Shown here in pieces: positions 7,963-17,043 of a stretch of 64,000 bases of DNA. Numbering within the stretch: position 1 is the stretch's first letter; each line of letters opens with the position of its first letter. A program made the translations under genes and the position numbers. The notes under the pieces were generated by a model, which saw nothing but the letters and a program-made list of their open reading frames with translations, was not told the DNA's origin and searched no databases. This DNA is from Pseudonocardia lacus (GTDB taxonomy: Bacteria > Actinomycetota > Actinomycetes > Mycobacteriales > Pseudonocardiaceae), in the NCBI RefSeq assembly GCF_018531445.1, contig NZ_JAHDTH010000013.1:1-64000 (forward strand), read 5' to 3'.

Positions 7963-8730
7963 TCAGCCCTCGCCGAGGCTCGCCTCGAACGCGCGCAGCC
8001 GCCCCAGGAACCGCTCCGGCTCGACCAGGTGCGGGTAGTGCCCCAACCCGTCCCACACCTCCAGTTGGGCCTGCGGGATGCGCTTGGCCAGCCACCCGGC
8101 ATGCCCCGGGCCGGGGTCGACGCCGTCGAGGGCCAGGTAGGGCGCGGTGATCCCGTCGACCATCGCGTCCACGGCCGCCTCCAGCTCGACCGGGCCGGTG
8201 TCGAGCAGCAGCCCCCAGATGGCCAGCACGACCGCCTGGTCGGGTCGGCGCAGCGCCTCCAGCCGCGCCCACTCGTCGTCGGACAGCGGGCCGCGCATCG
8301 ACGTGAACAGGGCCGAGACGACGGCCGGGAACGCCTCCCCCCGCAGGTTGTCGGCCTGCGCCTGCACGCCGGCCTGCAGCGGCGCCAGGTCGAGGCTCTG
8401 GTCGACGTTCACCACCCCGCGGGCCTCGTGCGCGGCCGCGTAGGCCGTCACGACCATCCCGCCCAGCGAGTGCCCGACCAGCAGCGGCGCCGGCCCGTCC
8501 GGGGCGGCCTGGGCCACGACGGCGGCGACGTCGTCGGCGAGCGCGGCGACGCCGTAGTCGTCGCCGCCGGGCGACTCCCCGTGCCCGCGCAGGTCGACGC
8601 GCAGGACCCGATGGTCGCGGGCGAGGTCGTCGGTGAGCGGGTCCCACGAGCGGCGGTTCTCGGTGATGCCGTGCACGAGGACGAGCAGCGGCCCGTCCCC
8701 CCGCAGGTCGTGGGCCAGGGGGACGGTCAT
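7963..8730 (-). CDS. Alpha/beta hydrolase
   Basis: Alpha/beta-fold hydrolase of 255 residues. Oxyanion 'VLVHGITENRRSW' at 18-30, nucleophile elbow GHSLGG with Ser88, a likely catalytic Asp in 'LALDGVDPG' and His in 'GLGHYPHL' near the C-terminus; thus the full Ser-Asp-His triad. A cap domain spans about 115-190. Substrate cannot be told; no signal peptide, so cytoplasmic. Start ATG 8730. Its 3' end abuts repeat array A directly (the stop is about 16 bases from the last partial repeat). Confidence 0.88.
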   Translation of the reverse strand: MTVPLAHDLRGDGPLLVLVHGITENRRSWDPLTDDLARDHRVLRVDLRGHGESPGGDDYGVAALADDVAAVVAQAAPDGPAPLLVGHSLGGMVVTAYAAAHEARGVVNVDQSLDLAPLQAGVQAQADNLRGEAFPAVVSALFTSMRGPLSDDEWARLEALRRPDQAVVLAIWGLLLDTGPVELEAAVDAMVDGITAPYLALDGVDPGPGHAGWLAKRIPQAQLEVWDGLGHYPHLVEPERFLGRLRAFEASLGEG

Positions 8731-8881
8731 GGCGCGACCCTAACGCGGCGCCCCGCAGCCCCGGCATCGTGATCACTCGAACGGCCCCGGGCCCGGGGAC
8801 GTGGCCGGTTCCCGCCGCCGCGCCGCCCCGCCGCGCGGCTACGCTCGCCGGGTACGTCCGGCGCCGGTGGGAGGCCTCGAA

Positions 8882-9793
8882 GTGTCTGGGCCCGGCAACC
8901 GCGCCGCGACCGTCCTGGCGCTCGCCCTGGTCGCCCTGTCCGGGTGCGCGGCCGCCACCGCGACAGGCCCCAGCGCGGCCACCGCCGCGGCGCCCGCTCC
9001 GACCACGGCTCCCGCGACGCCCGCCGCCGCGCCCCCCGAGCTGCGGGTGATGACCTGGAACGTGCGCACCAACACCTACGACGCCCCCGACTGGGCCCCG
9101 GTCGTCGCCGAGCAGCGCCCCGATGTCGTCGCCTTCCAGGAGATCTGCGTCGGCGACGCCGAGGACCTCGTCGACCTGCTCCGCGAGGAGCACGGCCTGA
9201 CCTACGAGCTCGCCCCGGGACCGGCCCGGGAGGCGCTCTACGAGACCTGCCGCGACACCGCGGCCGGACCGGTCGTGTTCGGGCAGGCCGTGCTGTCGCG
9301 GGTGCCGCTCGTGGACCCCGTGACGACGATCCTGCCCGACGGCGACGACCTCGACGAGCCCCGGTCGGTCCTGGCCGTCACCCTCGACGTGCCCGGCGCC
9401 CCGGTCCGGCTGCTGACCACGCACATCACCATCGGCCCCGAGCGCGGCGACAGCGAGGAGAAGGGGCAGCGGCGCCTGGACCTGCAGGCCGCGCAGGTCG
9501 ACGTCGTGGGGCGGGCGGCCGCCGGCAGCGGGGAGCGGGTGCTGGTCATGGGCGACTTCAACATGGCGCCCCAGGACGGTCGCCTGGACGTCTTCGAGGA
9601 GTCCGGCCTGCTCGACGTCGACCGCGACCGCAACGCCCCCACCGGCGGCAACGACGCCGAGAAGCCCGGCTCGCCGGCCGTACACAAGATCGACTACATG
9701 TTCGTGAAGGGATTGGAGCGGATCGGCGAGCCGGAGACGTTCTGGGTCCCCAGCTCCGACCACCGGCCGCTGGTGGCGACCCTGCGCCCCTGA
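8882..9793 (+). CDS. Endonuclease/exonuclease/phosphatase family lipoprotein
   Basis: Secreted, lipid-anchored member of the EEP superfamily, 303 residues. Counting from GTG 8882: signal peptide with lipobox ALSGC (Cys22), an Ala/Pro/Thr-rich linker to about residue 50, then the catalytic domain with 'VMTWNVRTN', 'PDVVAFQE' (metal-binding Glu), 'TTHITIG', 'VMGDFNMAP' and the C-terminal 'SSDHRPLVATL' (catalytic His). The start is fixed by GGGAGG 7 nt upstream (8869-8874) and by the lipobox distance. Substrate could be a phosphodiester, sphingomyelin-like lipid or nucleic acid; nothing distinguishes these. It ends 6 bases from the convergent MpaB-like gene, with no obvious terminator between. 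Confidence 0.88.
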   Translation: MSGPGNRAATVLALALVALSGCAAATATGPSAATAAAPAPTTAPATPAAAPPELRVMTWNVRTNTYDAPDWAPVVAEQRPDVVAFQEICVGDAEDLVDLLREEHGLTYELAPGPAREALYETCRDTAAGPVVFGQAVLSRVPLVDPVTTILPDGDDLDEPRSVLAVTLDVPGAPVRLLTTHITIGPERGDSEEKGQRRLDLQAAQVDVVGRAAAGSGERVLVMGDFNMAPQDGRLDVFEESGLLDVDRDRNAPTGGNDAEKPGSPAVHKIDYMFVKGLERIGEPETFWVPSSDHRPLVATLRP

Positions 9794-9799
9794 CGGGGG

Positions 9800-10681
9800 C
9801 TACGCCGCCATGACCCAGCGGATGCCGTGGGTGACGACCTGCCCGCCGGCCCGCACCAGGGTGTGCTCGACGACGGGCAGGTAGGGCAGCCGCAGCGGGC
9901 CGCGGGCCCAGCGCGGGAGCAGTTCGACCGCGGCCGCGGCCAGCAGCGCGTAGGGCGCCCGGGCCGCGACCGCCAGCGGCGGGTTGAGCAGCAGGAACCG
10001 CGTGGTCGACCGGGCCTGCGGGGTGCCGGCCAGCTCGGGGCGGAAGGCCGCGATCCGGTCGGCCAGCTCGGCTTCGGTCTCCGGTGGGTCGGGGACGCCG
10101 AGCTCCCGGGCGACCCGGGCGGTGTCGGCGACGTAGCCGTCGCGCCCCGCCCGGTCGAGCGGGCGCGACCCGTAGCGCTGGTGGGCGCGCAGGAAGCTGT
10201 CGATCTCGGCGATGTGCACCCACTCCAGCAGGTGCGGGTCGCCCGCGGAGTACGGGCGGCCGTCCGGGGCCCGCCCGCGCACCCGCTCGTGCACGGCCTT
10301 GATCCTCTCGACCACGGCGCGCGCCTCCGCGTCCGGTCCGAACGTCGTGGCGGCCAGGAAGTAGCTGGTGCGCGCGAGCCTGCCCCACGGGTCGCCGCGG
10401 TAGCCGGAGTGGCCGGCGACCCCGGCCATCGCCAGCGGGTGCAGCGACTGCAGCAGCAGGGCGCGCAGCCCGCCGACGAACATCGACGCGTCGCCGTGGA
10501 CCCGCCGGATGGGGCGGTCCTCGGCGAACCAGCGCGGGCCGGGCGCGTTGTGGATGCGTTCCCGCCGGCCCGGCCCCTCGTCACCGGCGACCTTCTGGAA
10601 GACGTCGGCACCCAGCCGCGCCCGCAGCGCCGTCACGCGGTCGGTGAGCGAGCCGACCCCTCCAACCCGCAGATCAACCAC
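9800..10681 (-). CDS. MpaB-like oxygenase family protein (DUF2236)
   Basis: About 293 residues of the MpaB/Lcp/DUF2236 family, haem-binding oxygenase-like proteins. Family signatures: 'RRVHGDASMFVGGLRALLLQSLHPLAMAGVAGHS' region near the N-terminus (His residues that could ligate haem), 'HLLEWVHIAEIDSFL' and a C-terminal hydrophobic helix with 'VRAGGQVVTHGIRWVM'. Start GTG 10681, seven bases after the stop of the FAD monooxygenase, so the two form an operon. Cellular substrate unknown. The long open frame continuing upstream to 11779 is a shadow of the monooxygenase gene. Confidence 0.82.
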   Translation of the reverse strand: MVDLRVGGVGSLTDRVTALRARLGADVFQKVAGDEGPGRRERIHNAPGPRWFAEDRPIRRVHGDASMFVGGLRALLLQSLHPLAMAGVAGHSGYRGDPWGRLARTSYFLAATTFGPDAEARAVVERIKAVHERVRGRAPDGRPYSAGDPHLLEWVHIAEIDSFLRAHQRYGSRPLDRAGRDGYVADTARVARELGVPDPPETEAELADRIAAFRPELAGTPQARSTTRFLLLNPPLAVAARAPYALLAAAAVELLPRWARGPLRLPYLPVVEHTLVRAGGQVVTHGIRWVMAA

Positions 10682-10688
10682 ACCACCA

Positions 10689-11891
10689 TCATCCGTGCCG
10701 GGCGCGCTCCCGGCCACCGGACGAGATCGTGGTGGGCTGCCCGTAGAGCCAGTCGACGTCCGGGGAGATCCCGAACGACGACGCCATCGCCTCGTCGCGG
10801 GCCAGCTGGTCGGGCCCGTCGGGGAGGTGGAAGCGGGTGCCGTTGTCGCGGGACATGGCCTGGACCCGGGCCGTGCGGGGCCTGCGCAGCTCCGCGTAGC
10901 GGACGAGCGCGCCCGGGACGTCCGCGGCGCCGTCCAGGCAGCCGGCGAGGGCGGCGGCGTCCTCGATGGCCTGGCCGGCGCCCTGCGCGGCGTAGGGCGG
11001 CATCGGGTGGCAGGCGTCGCCGAGCAGGGTGACCGCGCCCGCGCCCCAGCGCGGCAGCGGGTCGCGGTCGAACACGGCCCACTTGAGCGGGCGGTCGAGT
11101 GCCTCGATGACCGCGCGCACGGTCGGGTGCCACCCGGCGAAGGCCGCCCGCAGCTGGCGCGGGTCGCCCGTGTCGGTCCACGACTCGCGCGTCCACGAGC
11201 CCTCCTCGACGACGCACACGACGTTGAGCAGGCGGCCCCCGGCGACGTAGTAGTGCACGAGGTGCGCTCCGGGTCCGACGTTGACCGTGGCCCGCCGGCC
11301 CGGCCCCAGCCCGGCCACCCGCTCGGCGGGCACCAGGCCCCGGTACGCGGCGTGCCCGGTGAACCGGGCGGCCCGCGGCCCGAACAGCGACTCGCGCACC
11401 GCCGAGTGGATGCCGTCGGCGCCCACCACGAGGTCGACGTCGGCGCCCGAGCCGTCGGTGAACCCGAGCCACGCCCCGCCGGGCCGCTGCGCCACGCCCG
11501 CGCAGCGGCGTCCGGTCTCGACCCGGCCGGCCGGGAGGGCGTCGGCCAGCACCCGCACCAGGTCGGCCCGGTGCACGTGCAGGTACGGCGCCCCGTAGGT
11601 CCGCTCGATCGACGCGCCGAGCGGGGTCGAGGACAACAGCCGCCCGTCGTCCCAGCGGCGGAACTCGAACGCCTCCGGGCGCACCGCGACCCGCTCGATG
11701 GCCTCCAGCACGCCCAGCTCGCGCAGCACGCGGGTCGCGTTGGGCGCCAGCTGGATGCCGGCCCCCACCTCGGTCGCACCCGCCGCCTGCTCGACGACCC
11801 GCACGTCGTGGCCGGCCCGCGAGAGCGCGAGCGCCGCGGTCAGCCCCCCGATCCCCCCGCCGACGACGACCACGGACAACGATCCGGACAT
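10689..11891 (-). CDS. FAD-dependent monooxygenase, salicylate-hydroxylase type
   Basis: Group A flavoprotein monooxygenase, 400 residues. FAD-binding GGGIGG at the N-terminus ('VVVVGGGIGGLTAAL'), the dual FAD/NADPH 'GADGIHSAVR' motif mid-protein, and 'TLLGDACHPMPPYAAQGAGQAIEDA' (GD motif contacting FAD ribityl) mark it as a 3-hydroxybenzoate/salicylate hydroxylase relative. Start ATG 11891 with GGGGGAG 6 nt upstream. Co-transcribed with the MpaB-like gene downstream; divergent from the quinone oxidoreductase at 12031, which suggests a small catabolic or detoxification unit for an aromatic/quinone substrate (inference). Confidence 0.9.
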   Translation of the reverse strand: MSGSLSVVVVGGGIGGLTAALALSRAGHDVRVVEQAAGATEVGAGIQLAPNATRVLRELGVLEAIERVAVRPEAFEFRRWDDGRLLSSTPLGASIERTYGAPYLHVHRADLVRVLADALPAGRVETGRRCAGVAQRPGGAWLGFTDGSGADVDLVVGADGIHSAVRESLFGPRAARFTGHAAYRGLVPAERVAGLGPGRRATVNVGPGAHLVHYYVAGGRLLNVVCVVEEGSWTRESWTDTGDPRQLRAAFAGWHPTVRAVIEALDRPLKWAVFDRDPLPRWGAGAVTLLGDACHPMPPYAAQGAGQAIEDAAALAGCLDGAADVPGALVRYAELRRPRTARVQAMSRDNGTRFHLPDGPDQLARDEAMASSFGISPDVDWLYGQPTTISSGGRERARHG

Positions 11892-12030
11892 GGCGCTCTC
11901 CCCCGTGCGCCGCCCCACGGCGCTCCACGAGGAGGAGAGCACGCCCGTCAACCGATACCGCCGCAGATCCGGCGCGGCAGCTGATCGGCCCGGGCGAGCA
12001 CTACGGTCGACACCCGGCGAGAGGAGCCAG

Positions 12031-12942
12031 ATGCGCGCGTACGGGTTCAGCGAGACCGGCGGGCCGGAGAAGCAGACCTTCCTGGACGTCCCGGTGCCCA
12101 CCCCGGGCCCGGACGAACTGCTGGTCAGGGTCAGGGTGGCCGGGGTCAACCCGGGTGACTGGCGGGTCCGCGACGGCTCCTACGGCACCACGGGCCCCGC
12201 GGTGCTGGGCCGTGAGGTCGCCGGCACGGTCACCGCGCTCGGGCCGGGGGTGAGCGGGTTCGCCGTCGGCGACGAGGTGTTCGGCGGCTGCCCGGGGATG
12301 GTCGGCGGCTGGGCGGAGCAGGCGCTGGTCACCGCGTCGTTCGCGGCGCACCGGCCGGCCGGGGTCGCGCCGGAGGCGGCCGCGGCCCTGCCGGTCGCCG
12401 CCGGCACCGCCCACGACATGCTGGAGCAGATCGGTCTCGGTCCGGGCGCCACCCTGCTGGTGAACGGGGCGGGCGGCGGCGTCGGGGTGCCGGCGGTGCA
12501 GCTGGCGCGGGCGCGGGGGCTGGCGGTGATCGGGGTCGCGAGCCCGGCCAAGCACGAGCTGGTCGCCGGGTTCGGGGCGGTCCCGGTGGCCTACGGCCCG
12601 GGCGTCCTGGACCGCGTGCGCGACGCCGCACCGGCGGGCGTCGACGGCGTCTTCGACCTGGCCGGTGGCGACGCCCTGCGCACCGTGGCCCAGCTCGTCG
12701 GGGACCGGTCCAAGCTGTTCTCGGTGGCGGACCGCGCAGTGATCGCCGAGGTCGGCGGGCGGGTCGTCGAGCGCGACCGCAGCACCGCCGTGCTGGACGA
12801 GCTGGCCCGCCTGGTGGCCGCAGGCGAGCTCGACCCGCACGTCACCGAGGTCCGCCCGCTCGACGAGGCCGGGGAGGCGCTGGCGCTCGTCGAGAGCGGG
12901 CACGCCACGGGCAAGGTCGTGCTGCGGATCGCGGCCGACTGA
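12031..12942 (+). CDS. Zinc-independent quinone oxidoreductase (MDR family)
   Basis: NADPH-dependent medium-chain dehydrogenase/reductase, 303 residues. GroES-like N-terminal half ('DELLVRVRVAGVNPGDWRVRDG', 'VLGREVAGTV') and Rossmann half with 'GAGGGVGVPAVQLARARG'. The zinc-ligand Cys/His residues of alcohol dehydrogenases are missing, which places it in the quinone reductase/enone reductase group. ATG 12031 has GAGGAG 4 nt upstream (12021-12026). TACGGT at 12002-12007 is a possible -10 box. Divergent from the FAD monooxygenase; a quinone produced there could be reduced here (inference). Confidence 0.9.
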   Translation: MRAYGFSETGGPEKQTFLDVPVPTPGPDELLVRVRVAGVNPGDWRVRDGSYGTTGPAVLGREVAGTVTALGPGVSGFAVGDEVFGGCPGMVGGWAEQALVTASFAAHRPAGVAPEAAAALPVAAGTAHDMLEQIGLGPGATLLVNGAGGGVGVPAVQLARARGLAVIGVASPAKHELVAGFGAVPVAYGPGVLDRVRDAAPAGVDGVFDLAGGDALRTVAQLVGDRSKLFSVADRAVIAEVGGRVVERDRSTAVLDELARLVAAGELDPHVTEVRPLDEAGEALALVESGHATGKVVLRIAAD

Positions 12943-12947
12943 CCGGC

Positions 12948-12975
12948 CGTTCCGGGCCCGGCCGGGCCCGGAACG
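12948..12975. terminator. 28-nt perfect palindrome, bidirectional terminator
   Basis: CGTTCCGGGCCCGG followed by its exact reverse complement lies six bases after the quinone oxidoreductase stop and ten before the stop of the convergent DmdA-like gene. No T-run, as is usual for actinomycete hairpin terminators. Confidence 0.7.
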
Positions 12976-12985
12976 CCGGCGCGGC

Positions 12986-14317
12986 TCACACGGCGGCGTC
13001 CATCCCCCGCTCCCGCAGCCGCTCGCGGGTGTTCGGGTTGACCGACGGCCGGAACGGGACCTCGACGACCTCGGCGGCCACCGGGGTGCCCGGGACGTCG
13101 GCGTACTCGTCGGGGAGGTCGACGGCCAGCGCGGTGCCGATCGCCGAGAGCCCCACGGGCACGTAGCCGAGCGCGATGTTGGTGCCGAGCTCGGGCGACC
13201 ACCACGGCGAGGTCAGGTAGCCGATGGGCTCGCTGCCGCTGCTCTCGCGGACCAACCAGAAGTCCGGGGCGTACTCGCCGATCGGCCTGCCGGCGACCCG
13301 CATCCCCACCATGACCATCCGGAACGGCGGCTCCCCCGCCTCGATGAGCCCGCGGGCGCGCTCGAGCGCGGCCCTGCCGATGTAGTCGGCCTGCTTGGTG
13401 CGCGGCACCTGGTAGCCCAGGTTGACCTGGAACGGCAGCGTCTCGGCGTCCATGTCCTGGCCCCAGGACAGGATCCCGGCGGCCACCCGCCGGTGGTGGG
13501 CCGGGGCGATGACGCGCAGGTTGTGCGCCTTGCCGGCCTCCAGCACGGCGTTCCACATCTCCTCGGCGTGCAGCGTGGCGTCGCGCAGGTAGATCTCGTA
13601 GCCCTTCTCGCCGGTGAACCCGGTCTGCGAGACGACCACGGAGTGCCCGGCCACCTCCCCCTCCATCAGGCCGTAGGAGGGGATGTCGGCGATGCCGGGG
13701 CCGAACAGGTCGGTCATCAGGTCGACCGAACGCGGACCCTGGATCTGGACCGGGGCGACGTCGATCTCGTCGATCTCGACGTCGTAGGGCCGGCCGACCT
13801 TCACGCCCTGCAGCCACAGCATGAGATCGGAATCGGAGAGGCTGAACCAGAATTCGTCCTCGGCGATGCGCAACAGGACGGGGTCGTTCAGGATCCCGCC
13901 CTTCTCGTTGCACAGGATGACGTAGCGGGCGCGCATCACCGGGATCTTCGTGGCGTCGCGGGTGATCACCAGGTTGACGAAGGACTCCGCGTCGGGGCCC
14001 TTCACCCGGATCTGCCGCTCGACCGCGACGTTCCACAGCGTGACGTCGTTGACCAGCGAGTCGTACTCGGCCATCGCGCCGCCGTCCTCCGGGCGGACGT
14101 AGCCGCGCGGGTGGTAGACGCGGTTGTAGACCTCGGCCCGCCAGCAGCCGGCCGCCATCGACAGGTGCCAGTAGGGCGACTTGCGGATGCGCGTGGAGAT
14201 CAGCATTTCGACGGGTGTCGGGCCCGTCTGCCGCAGGTTTATCGGGACGATCCGGTCGGATTGATCGACCGACGGCTGGTTGTGGTGAGACAGGGCATCA
14301 CGGGTAGCGATCGACAT
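12986..14317 (-). CDS. DmdA-like aminomethyltransferase (GcvT family)
   Basis: Tetrahydrofolate-dependent methyl/aminomethyl transferase family, about 443 residues. The sequence follows DMSP demethylase DmdA and relatives more than GcvT: 'TRIRKSPYW', 'YNRVYHPRGY', 'LVNDVTLWNVAVERQIRVKGPDA', 'CNEKGGILNDPVLLRI', 'FSLSDSDL', 'VQIQGPRS' and 'GYEIYLRDATL'. The C-terminal barrel contains 'IGYLTSPWWSPELGTNIALGYV'. Likely reaction: removal of a methyl (or one-carbon) group to THF from a sulfonium, methoxy-aromatic or methylated amine substrate; which one cannot be decided. ATG 14317 with GGAG about 7 nt upstream; the nearby ATG at 14332 lacks such a site. Preceded by serA, separated by a terminator. 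Confidence 0.85.
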   Translation of the reverse strand: MSIATRDALSHHNQPSVDQSDRIVPINLRQTGPTPVEMLISTRIRKSPYWHLSMAAGCWRAEVYNRVYHPRGYVRPEDGGAMAEYDSLVNDVTLWNVAVERQIRVKGPDAESFVNLVITRDATKIPVMRARYVILCNEKGGILNDPVLLRIAEDEFWFSLSDSDLMLWLQGVKVGRPYDVEIDEIDVAPVQIQGPRSVDLMTDLFGPGIADIPSYGLMEGEVAGHSVVVSQTGFTGEKGYEIYLRDATLHAEEMWNAVLEAGKAHNLRVIAPAHHRRVAAGILSWGQDMDAETLPFQVNLGYQVPRTKQADYIGRAALERARGLIEAGEPPFRMVMVGMRVAGRPIGEYAPDFWLVRESSGSEPIGYLTSPWWSPELGTNIALGYVPVGLSAIGTALAVDLPDEYADVPGTPVAAEVVEVPFRPSVNPNTRERLRERGMDAAV

Positions 14318-14491
14318 TGACGGCTCCACCATTTCCGGATCAGATCCACGACCACGGGCGGCATGCGACGTGCGTACTTCCGGGAGAGTGCGCGAATGCT
14401 GCCGGATTTCTCGCGGCGAGCCGGAGGCTACTCGCGGCGTGCCGCATTGGTCAACGGGCCGCACGATACGCAACGACCCCGGCGCACAGCC

Positions 14492-14529
14492 GTCCCCCGT
14501 CCGGGCCAGTGACGGGCCGGACGGGGGAC
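14492..14529 (-). terminator. Strong hairpin terminator after serA
   Basis: Thirteen-base perfect arms GTCCCCCGTCCGG and CCGGACGGGGGAC with a 12-nt loop, 23 bases beyond the serA stop codon. It would uncouple serA from the DmdA-like gene. The remaining 235-bp gap shows no other feature beyond the DmdA ribosome site. Confidence 0.8.
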
Positions 14530-14552
14530 GACCGGAGGTGGATCGCCGGTGG

Positions 14553-15758
14553 TCAGAGCCGCCAGGAACGCAGCCACACGGTCTGCGGTGAGCCGCCCAG
14601 CACCGACAGCGCGGCCTCGGTCAGTTCCGCGTCCGTATCGGTGATGGCGTACCCGCGCTCACCCTTGGTCGACAGAGACTGGCCGGTGACGCTCACCCCG
14701 GCGTCGGCCAGCAACCGGGTGATGTCGGCCAGCACGCCGGGGGTGTTGGCGTGCAGGTAGCCCAGCCGGAACGCGCCGGCGGGCTGCGGCGGGGCCACCT
14801 GGGGCAGGTTCACCGACAGCGCGGTGGCGCCCGCGGTGACGAACCCGAGCAGCTTGCCCGACACGAAGTGCCCGATCTCCTCCTGCGCCTCCTGCGTCGA
14901 CCCCCCGACGTGCGGGGTCAGGATGACGTTGTCCAGGCCGCGCAGCGGGGACTCGAAGGCGTCGCCCTGCGCCTTGGGCTCGATCGGGAAGACGTCGATC
15001 GCGGCGCCGGACAGGTGCCCGGACAGGATGTTCTCGCGCAGCGCCGCGTCGTCGACGACCATCCCCCGGGAGGCGTTGATGAACACCGCGCCCGGCTTCA
15101 TCAGCGCGAACTGCTCGGCGCCGAACAGCCCGGCGTTCCCGGGGCGCCCGTCGACGTGCAGGCTCACGAAGTCCGACGCGGCCAGCAGCTCGGGCAGCGA
15201 CCCGACCCGCCGGGCGTTGCCGTGGGCCAACCGGTCGGCGGTGTCGAAGAAGATCACCCGCAGGCCGACGGCCTCGGCGACGTTGGACAGCTGGGTGCCG
15301 ATGTTGCCGTAGCCGACGATGCCCAGCGTGCGCCCGCGCACCTCGTGGCTGCCGCGCGCCGACTTGTCCCACACGCCCTCGTGCATCCGCCGGGTCTTCT
15401 CCGGCAGCCGCCGGGCCAGCGCGATGATCTCGCCCAGCACCAGCTCGACGACGCTGCGGGTGTTGGAGAACGGCGCGTTGAACACCGCCACCCCCCGCTC
15501 GGCCGCCTCGACCAGGTCGACCTGGTTGGTCCCGATGCAGAAGCAGCCCACGGCCAGCAGGTCCTTGCCCGCCTCCAGCACCGCGGGCGTGACCGTGGTG
15601 TTGGAGCGGATGCCCAGCAGCGACACCCCGGCCAGCGCCTCGACGAGCTCGTCCTCGCCCAACGATCCCGACCGGGCGTCGACCTCGAACCCCGCCTGCC
15701 GGAACGCCTCCGCCGCGACCGGATGGATGTTCTCCAGCAGCAGTACCTTCACGGGCAC
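14553..15758 (-). CDS. serA: D-3-phosphoglycerate dehydrogenase
   Basis: First enzyme of serine synthesis: 3-phosphoglycerate plus NAD to 3-phosphohydroxypyruvate, 401 residues. The short E. coli-type architecture is present: substrate-binding domain, NAD-binding domain with 'GIVGYGNIGTQL', catalytic Arg/Glu/His region ('NASRGMVVDD', 'AIDVFPIEP', 'ILTPHVGGSTQEAQ') and a C-terminal ACT domain ('LGYLHANTPGVLADITRLLADAG') for serine feedback. It lacks the intervening ASB domain of the long mycobacterial SerA, so a second, long paralogue may exist elsewhere. Start GTG 15758, or GTG 15752 (MKVLLLENIHP, the usual family start); no Shine-Dalgarno is seen, so leaderless translation is possible. Confidence 0.93.
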   Translation of the reverse strand: MPVKVLLLENIHPVAAEAFRQAGFEVDARSGSLGEDELVEALAGVSLLGIRSNTTVTPAVLEAGKDLLAVGCFCIGTNQVDLVEAAERGVAVFNAPFSNTRSVVELVLGEIIALARRLPEKTRRMHEGVWDKSARGSHEVRGRTLGIVGYGNIGTQLSNVAEAVGLRVIFFDTADRLAHGNARRVGSLPELLAASDFVSLHVDGRPGNAGLFGAEQFALMKPGAVFINASRGMVVDDAALRENILSGHLSGAAIDVFPIEPKAQGDAFESPLRGLDNVILTPHVGGSTQEAQEEIGHFVSGKLLGFVTAGATALSVNLPQVAPPQPAGAFRLGYLHANTPGVLADITRLLADAGVSVTGQSLSTKGERGYAITDTDAELTEAALSVLGGSPQTVWLRSWRL

Positions 15759-15831
15759 AACTTACGGGCCACCGGCAACGCCGCTGCCCCCACCGCCCCC
15801 ACCGCCCCCACTGCGACGGCCCGTGCGCGCG

Positions 15832-17034
15832 TCAGCCGGGTGCCGGGGCTGCGGGGCGCGCGGGGAGCGCCAGCAGTGCGGCGTACGCGGCCAGACCGAA
15901 CACCCCCGCACCCGCGACCGCCCAGCCGAACCCGCCGGTGGCGTCCACGACGACGCCGGCCAGCGGCGGCCCGATCAGCGCGCCCACGCCGGCCGCCGTG
16001 TAGACCAGCCCGACGAGCGCGCCGATGCCGCGCACCCCGAACAGCTCCGCGAGCACGGTCGGTTGCAGCGCGATCCAACCGCCGTAGCCGGTGCCGAGCA
16101 CGACCGCGAACACCAGCAGCCACGGCCACGACGGCGCGAGCAGCCAGATCGCGAAGCTCGCCCCGAGCACCGCGAAGCACGCCCGGAACGTCCGCACGCG
16201 CCCGACCCGGTCGGCCAGTGCGCCGATCACCAGCCGGCCGGCCACGCTGGCCACGCCGATCACCCCGATCAGCGCCGCCGCGGCGACCGGGCCGGCGCCG
16301 GCCGCCGCGGCGGCCGTCGGCAGGAACACCAGCGGCACGAACAGCGCGACCGACCCCAGCAGCGTCGCGGCGTACATCGCGCGGAACTCCCGCGTGCGAG
16401 CCACCTCGCGCAGCGCCCGCGGCGGCTCGCCGACGGGCTGGGGCGGGCGGCGCACGGCGAACGCCACGACCACGAGCAGCAGCGCCGCGCCCACGCCGAG
16501 CAGCACGTGCGCCCGCCGCCAGCCGTGCTCGGCGATCAGCGCCGCCGCCAGCGGCGACCCGGCCAGGGTGCCCACGCCGATCCCGGCCACGGCGATGCCG
16601 ACCGCGAGCGCGCGGCGGCGGTCGAACCAGCCGCTGACCACCGCGACCATCGGCACGTACCCGCACGCCACGGCGATCCCGACGCCCAGGCCGTAGGCCA
16701 GGTAGCCGACCCACAGCTGCTGCGCCGCCGACGTCACCAGCAGCCCGGCGGCCAGCGCGGCCGCGCCGACGAGCAGCACCGGGCGCGGACCGAACCGGTC
16801 CACCGCGCGCCCGCTGACCGAGCCGAGCAGGAACCAGCAGAACGCGGTGATCGAGAAGACGAGCGAGGTCGCCCCGCTGCCGGTGCCGAACTCCGCGGCC
16901 ATCGGCGCGAAGAACGCCCCGAAGCTGTAGGCGACCCCGAAGACGGCGGCCATGGAGGCGAACGCCGCCGCGACGCTCACCCACGCCGCGGTCGACTCCA
17001 GTACGAGCTCGCCGTGGGTGCCGCGCCGCATCAC
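15832..17034 (-). CDS. MFS transporter, monocarboxylate/oxalate-formate type
   Basis: Twelve-helix major facilitator of 400 residues, with two halves of six segments separated by the 'RRPPQPVGEPPRALREVARTR' cytoplasmic loop near residue 210. The loop 'GRAVDRFGPRPVLLVG' after helix 2 and 'GALADRVGRVRTFRAC' after helix 8 are the MFS signature. Overall look is that of the OFA/MCT-like group that handles organic acids; export of a drug or a hydroxylated product is also possible. Starts nine bases after the FAD monooxygenase stop, third gene of the tetR-monooxygenase-MFS operon. Confidence 0.88.
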   Translation of the reverse strand: MMRRGTHGELVLESTAAWVSVAAAFASMAAVFGVAYSFGAFFAPMAAEFGTGSGATSLVFSITAFCWFLLGSVSGRAVDRFGPRPVLLVGAAALAAGLLVTSAAQQLWVGYLAYGLGVGIAVACGYVPMVAVVSGWFDRRRALAVGIAVAGIGVGTLAGSPLAAALIAEHGWRRAHVLLGVGAALLLVVVAFAVRRPPQPVGEPPRALREVARTREFRAMYAATLLGSVALFVPLVFLPTAAAAAGAGPVAAAALIGVIGVASVAGRLVIGALADRVGRVRTFRACFAVLGASFAIWLLAPSWPWLLVFAVVLGTGYGGWIALQPTVLAELFGVRGIGALVGLVYTAAGVGALIGPPLAGVVVDATGGFGWAVAGAGVFGLAAYAALLALPARPAAPAPG

Positions 17035-17043
17035 CGCCCGAGC

